Source: a bacterium (GTDB taxonomy: Bacteria > SZUA-79 > Acidulodesulfobacterales > Acidulodesulfobacteraceae). Taken from it: a stretch of DNA of 6,923 nucleotides. The notes under the pieces were generated by a model. It searched no databases. It was not told where the DNA came from and saw only the letters and a program-made list of their open reading frames with translations. Made by a program: the position numbers and the translations under genes. Shown here piece by piece: positions 5,783 through 6,923 of this stretch. Within the stretch, counting starts at the first letter, position 1. Each line of letters starts with the position of its first letter. The stretch spans positions 1 to 6,923 of the forward strand of contig JAJYQZ010000328.1 in the NCBI GenBank assembly GCA_021794335.1, written 5' to 3'.

Positions 5783-6670
5783 TTATTTGTAAAATTTGTT
5801 ATTTTGCTGGCTTATCCTCGCTTCTTCTATTAAAAGCTCATAATTTTTATAATGCTTTTTTAAGTCGAATTCCGAAATTCCGAAAATTAAAATCGGTTTA
5901 ATACTGCTTTGAAATTTTATTACCTCATCAAGCTCTTTTTGTAATTTCTTAAATTTGTTATTTGCGCTTTCATAGTTCGTGTGAGGCAATATGCAAATAA
6001 AGCTATTAAAATCGATTCTAAAAATAGTATCGGTTTTTCTAAATTTCTGCTTGAAAAAAATACCGAAAAATTTGAGCAGCTGATTTAATTTATCTTTTCC
6101 AAACGATTGGCCGAAAAAAGCCAGATTTTCAAAGAAAAATACCGCAAGGGTGAGAGGGAATCCATATCTTGTAACCCTTTCTACTTCCATTGAAAGCATT
6201 TCTTTAAATTGATTTTTTAAAAATAAACCCGTTATCTCGTCATAAACCTTATTTTCCGAATTATTTTTAATATTTAGTACATATTTAACAAGCGAAGTAA
6301 AATCATAAAAAATAAACATCGTGCCGTAAAACAGGCCGAATTTATTTAAAAGAGTTTTGCTTTCGATATGAAAAAATTTTTCTTCCGTCTCTACGGCGGT
6401 AGTTTTTAATCTTATTATTTTTTCGATCGATACGAGTCCCAGCCCATTAACCTGCGCTATGTCTTCGGGCAATTTTTCGTCGTATGAGGCAAATATTTCC
6501 TGATCCGATAATTTTGATAGATTTCTCGCAAGCTCGTTCATATACAATATTTCCCCTTTTACTCCTTTAACGGCAACCGGCTTGTTAAAGGATGAAAAGG
6601 TTTTTACATAATCTATATCGTTTAATGAATCGTCAGGCTGGATTTGTTTAAAAATATCCATAGATTCCAT
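5783..6670 (-). CDS. PAS domain plus degenerate GGDEF-domain protein
   Basis: This 295-residue cytoplasmic protein has no membrane segment or signal peptide. Residues about 20-130 look like a PAS sensor domain (P-V-A-V-K-G-V-K-G-E-I-L-Y-M-N-E-L-A-R, then F-F-H-I-E-S-K-T-L-L and G-T-M-F-I-F-Y-D-F-T). Residues about 140-290 resemble a diguanylate cyclase fold. They begin with Y-D-E-I-T-G-L-F-L-K-N-Q-F (143-155), the counterpart of the D-x-L-T-G-L-x-N-R-R-x-F motif. The catalytic GGDEF position reads R218-I-D-F-N-S-F224, so both glycines and the acidic residue are lost. Cyclic-di-GMP synthesis is therefore unlikely; a regulatory, ligand-binding or protein-interaction role is more likely (inference). 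Two starts are possible, ATG 6670 or ATG 6661, and neither has a clear ribosome binding site. The PAS ligand cannot be told. Confidence 0.75.
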   Translation of the reverse strand: MESMDIFKQIQPDDSLNDIDYVKTFSSFNKPVAVKGVKGEILYMNELARNLSKLSDQEIFASYDEKLPEDIAQVNGLGLVSIEKIIRLKTTAVETEEKFFHIESKTLLNKFGLFYGTMFIFYDFTSLVKYVLNIKNNSENKVYDEITGLFLKNQFKEMLSMEVERVTRYGFPLTLAVFFFENLAFFGQSFGKDKLNQLLKFFGIFFKQKFRKTDTIFRIDFNSFICILPHTNYESANNKFKKLQKELDEVIKFQSSIKPILIFGISEFDLKKHYKNYELLIEEARISQQNNKFYK

Positions 6671-6823
6671 AGATTAAGTATCATTTTTGAAATTGAATTT
6701 TTTCTTAATATATTTTATACTATTACTAGTAATAATTAAAAGAAAAAATTATCGAAATTTTTAAATTTTATTTAAATAAAAAAATAATTAATTGAATTAA
6801 AAAATATAAATAGATAAAAATAT
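6671..6823. other. Very AT-rich intergenic region between divergent genes
   Basis: These 153 bases separate the minus-strand PAS gene from the plus-strand HdrB-like gene and hold no coding sequence that I can support. They are almost entirely A and T from about 6691 to 6825, unlike the flanking genes. They should contain promoters for both genes. TTTATA at 6714-6719 reads TATAAA toward the PAS gene, about 44 bases from its start. No clear -35, terminator or RNA gene is visible. Confidence 0.6.
6721..6734. repeat. Perfect 14-base palindrome, possible operator
   Basis: TATTACTAGTAATA is fully self-complementary and lies in the divergent intergenic region. It is immediately upstream of the TATAAA box pointing toward the PAS gene, where a dimeric repressor or activator could bind. 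No T-run follows a GC-rich stem, so it is not a terminator. Function is inference; chance palindromes are more likely in AT-rich DNA. Confidence 0.4.
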
Positions 6824-6923
6824 ATGAATAAAGAGAGCGCTTTTTTTTGGGGCTGCACGATACAGGCAAAGTTTCCCTTTATGGAAAAGGCTACCCGTTT
6901 AGTGCTGGATAAATTAAATATAA
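6824..6923 (+). CDS. HdrB-like CCG-domain protein, N-terminal start (3' partial)
   Basis: Only the first 33 codons are present before the window ends. The start is bounded by an in-frame TAA at 6815-6817, so ATG 6824 is the first possible start. The residues read M-N-K-E-S-A-F-F-W-G-C-T-I-Q-A-K-F-P-F-M-E-K-A-T-R. The F-x-G-C-T-I ... P-F-x-E-x-A-T-R pattern is the usual opening of heterodisulfide reductase subunit B and related proteins, whose cysteine-rich CCG motifs bind a noncubane Fe-S cluster. Such proteins act in thiol/disulfide or electron-bifurcating complexes in anaerobes. No Shine-Dalgarno is visible in the A/T-only leader. Other CCG-domain proteins (succinate dehydrogenase or thiol:fumarate reductase type) are possible because the diagnostic CCG repeats lie outside the window. 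Confidence 0.7.
   Translation, partial: MNKESAFFWGCTIQAKFPFMEKATRLVLDKLNI

Overview
The window is a compact, AT-rich bacterial chromosome segment carrying seven full genes and two partial ones. The following gene content suggests a Gram-negative, probably strictly anaerobic organism: the end of an MCE/MlaD-type envelope lipid-transport protein, a secreted lytic transglycosylase, a selenocysteine-containing SelD, a corrinoid-activator-type ASKHA ATPase, a cobalamin-pathway CbiC, and the start of an HdrB-like protein. A Desulfobacterota (deltaproteobacteria-like) lineage would fit, but that placement is inference from gene content only.

Layout, left to right. (1) A plus-strand run: the 3' end of an MCE/MlaD protein (to 368), then selD (389-1444) after a 20-base gap, then an ASKHA/DUF4445 ATPase (about 1498-2754). 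(2) Minus-strand rlmN (3778-2729), whose 3' end overlaps the ASKHA gene tail by 26 bases. (3) A divergent AT-rich promoter region (3779-3897) with a short inverted repeat. (4) A tightly packed plus-strand run: cbiC (3898-4623), a lytic transglycosylase (4620-5216, ATGA overlap) and pgsA (5206-5766, 11-base overlap). (5) A minus-strand PAS plus degenerate-GGDEF protein (6670-5783), ending 16 bases from pgsA. (6) A very AT-rich intergenic stretch with a perfect 14-base palindrome. (7) The first 33 codons of an HdrB-like CCG-domain protein running off the right edge.

The main point for annotation is selD. Its true start is ATG 389, and it reads through an in-frame TGA at 437-439. That codon falls exactly at the catalytic Cys17 position of E. 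coli SelD (motif A-H-G-U-G-C-K). A perfect 6-bp hairpin begins 11 bases after the TGA, with its apical GGA loop 17 bases downstream, as expected of a bacterial SECIS. A standard ORF call would stop at the TGA or start late at TTG 485 and lose the active site. SelD makes selenophosphate for selenocysteine, so here the enzyme needs its own product to be made.

The genes do not form one obvious pathway. A loose theme of anaerobic cofactor chemistry (selenium, corrinoid, heterodisulfide reductase) is interleaved with envelope housekeeping (MCE, transglycosylase, phosphatidylglycerol synthesis) and rRNA/tRNA modification (RlmN). I see no mobile elements, CRISPR arrays, tRNAs or rRNAs, and no clear evidence of a wholly new system.
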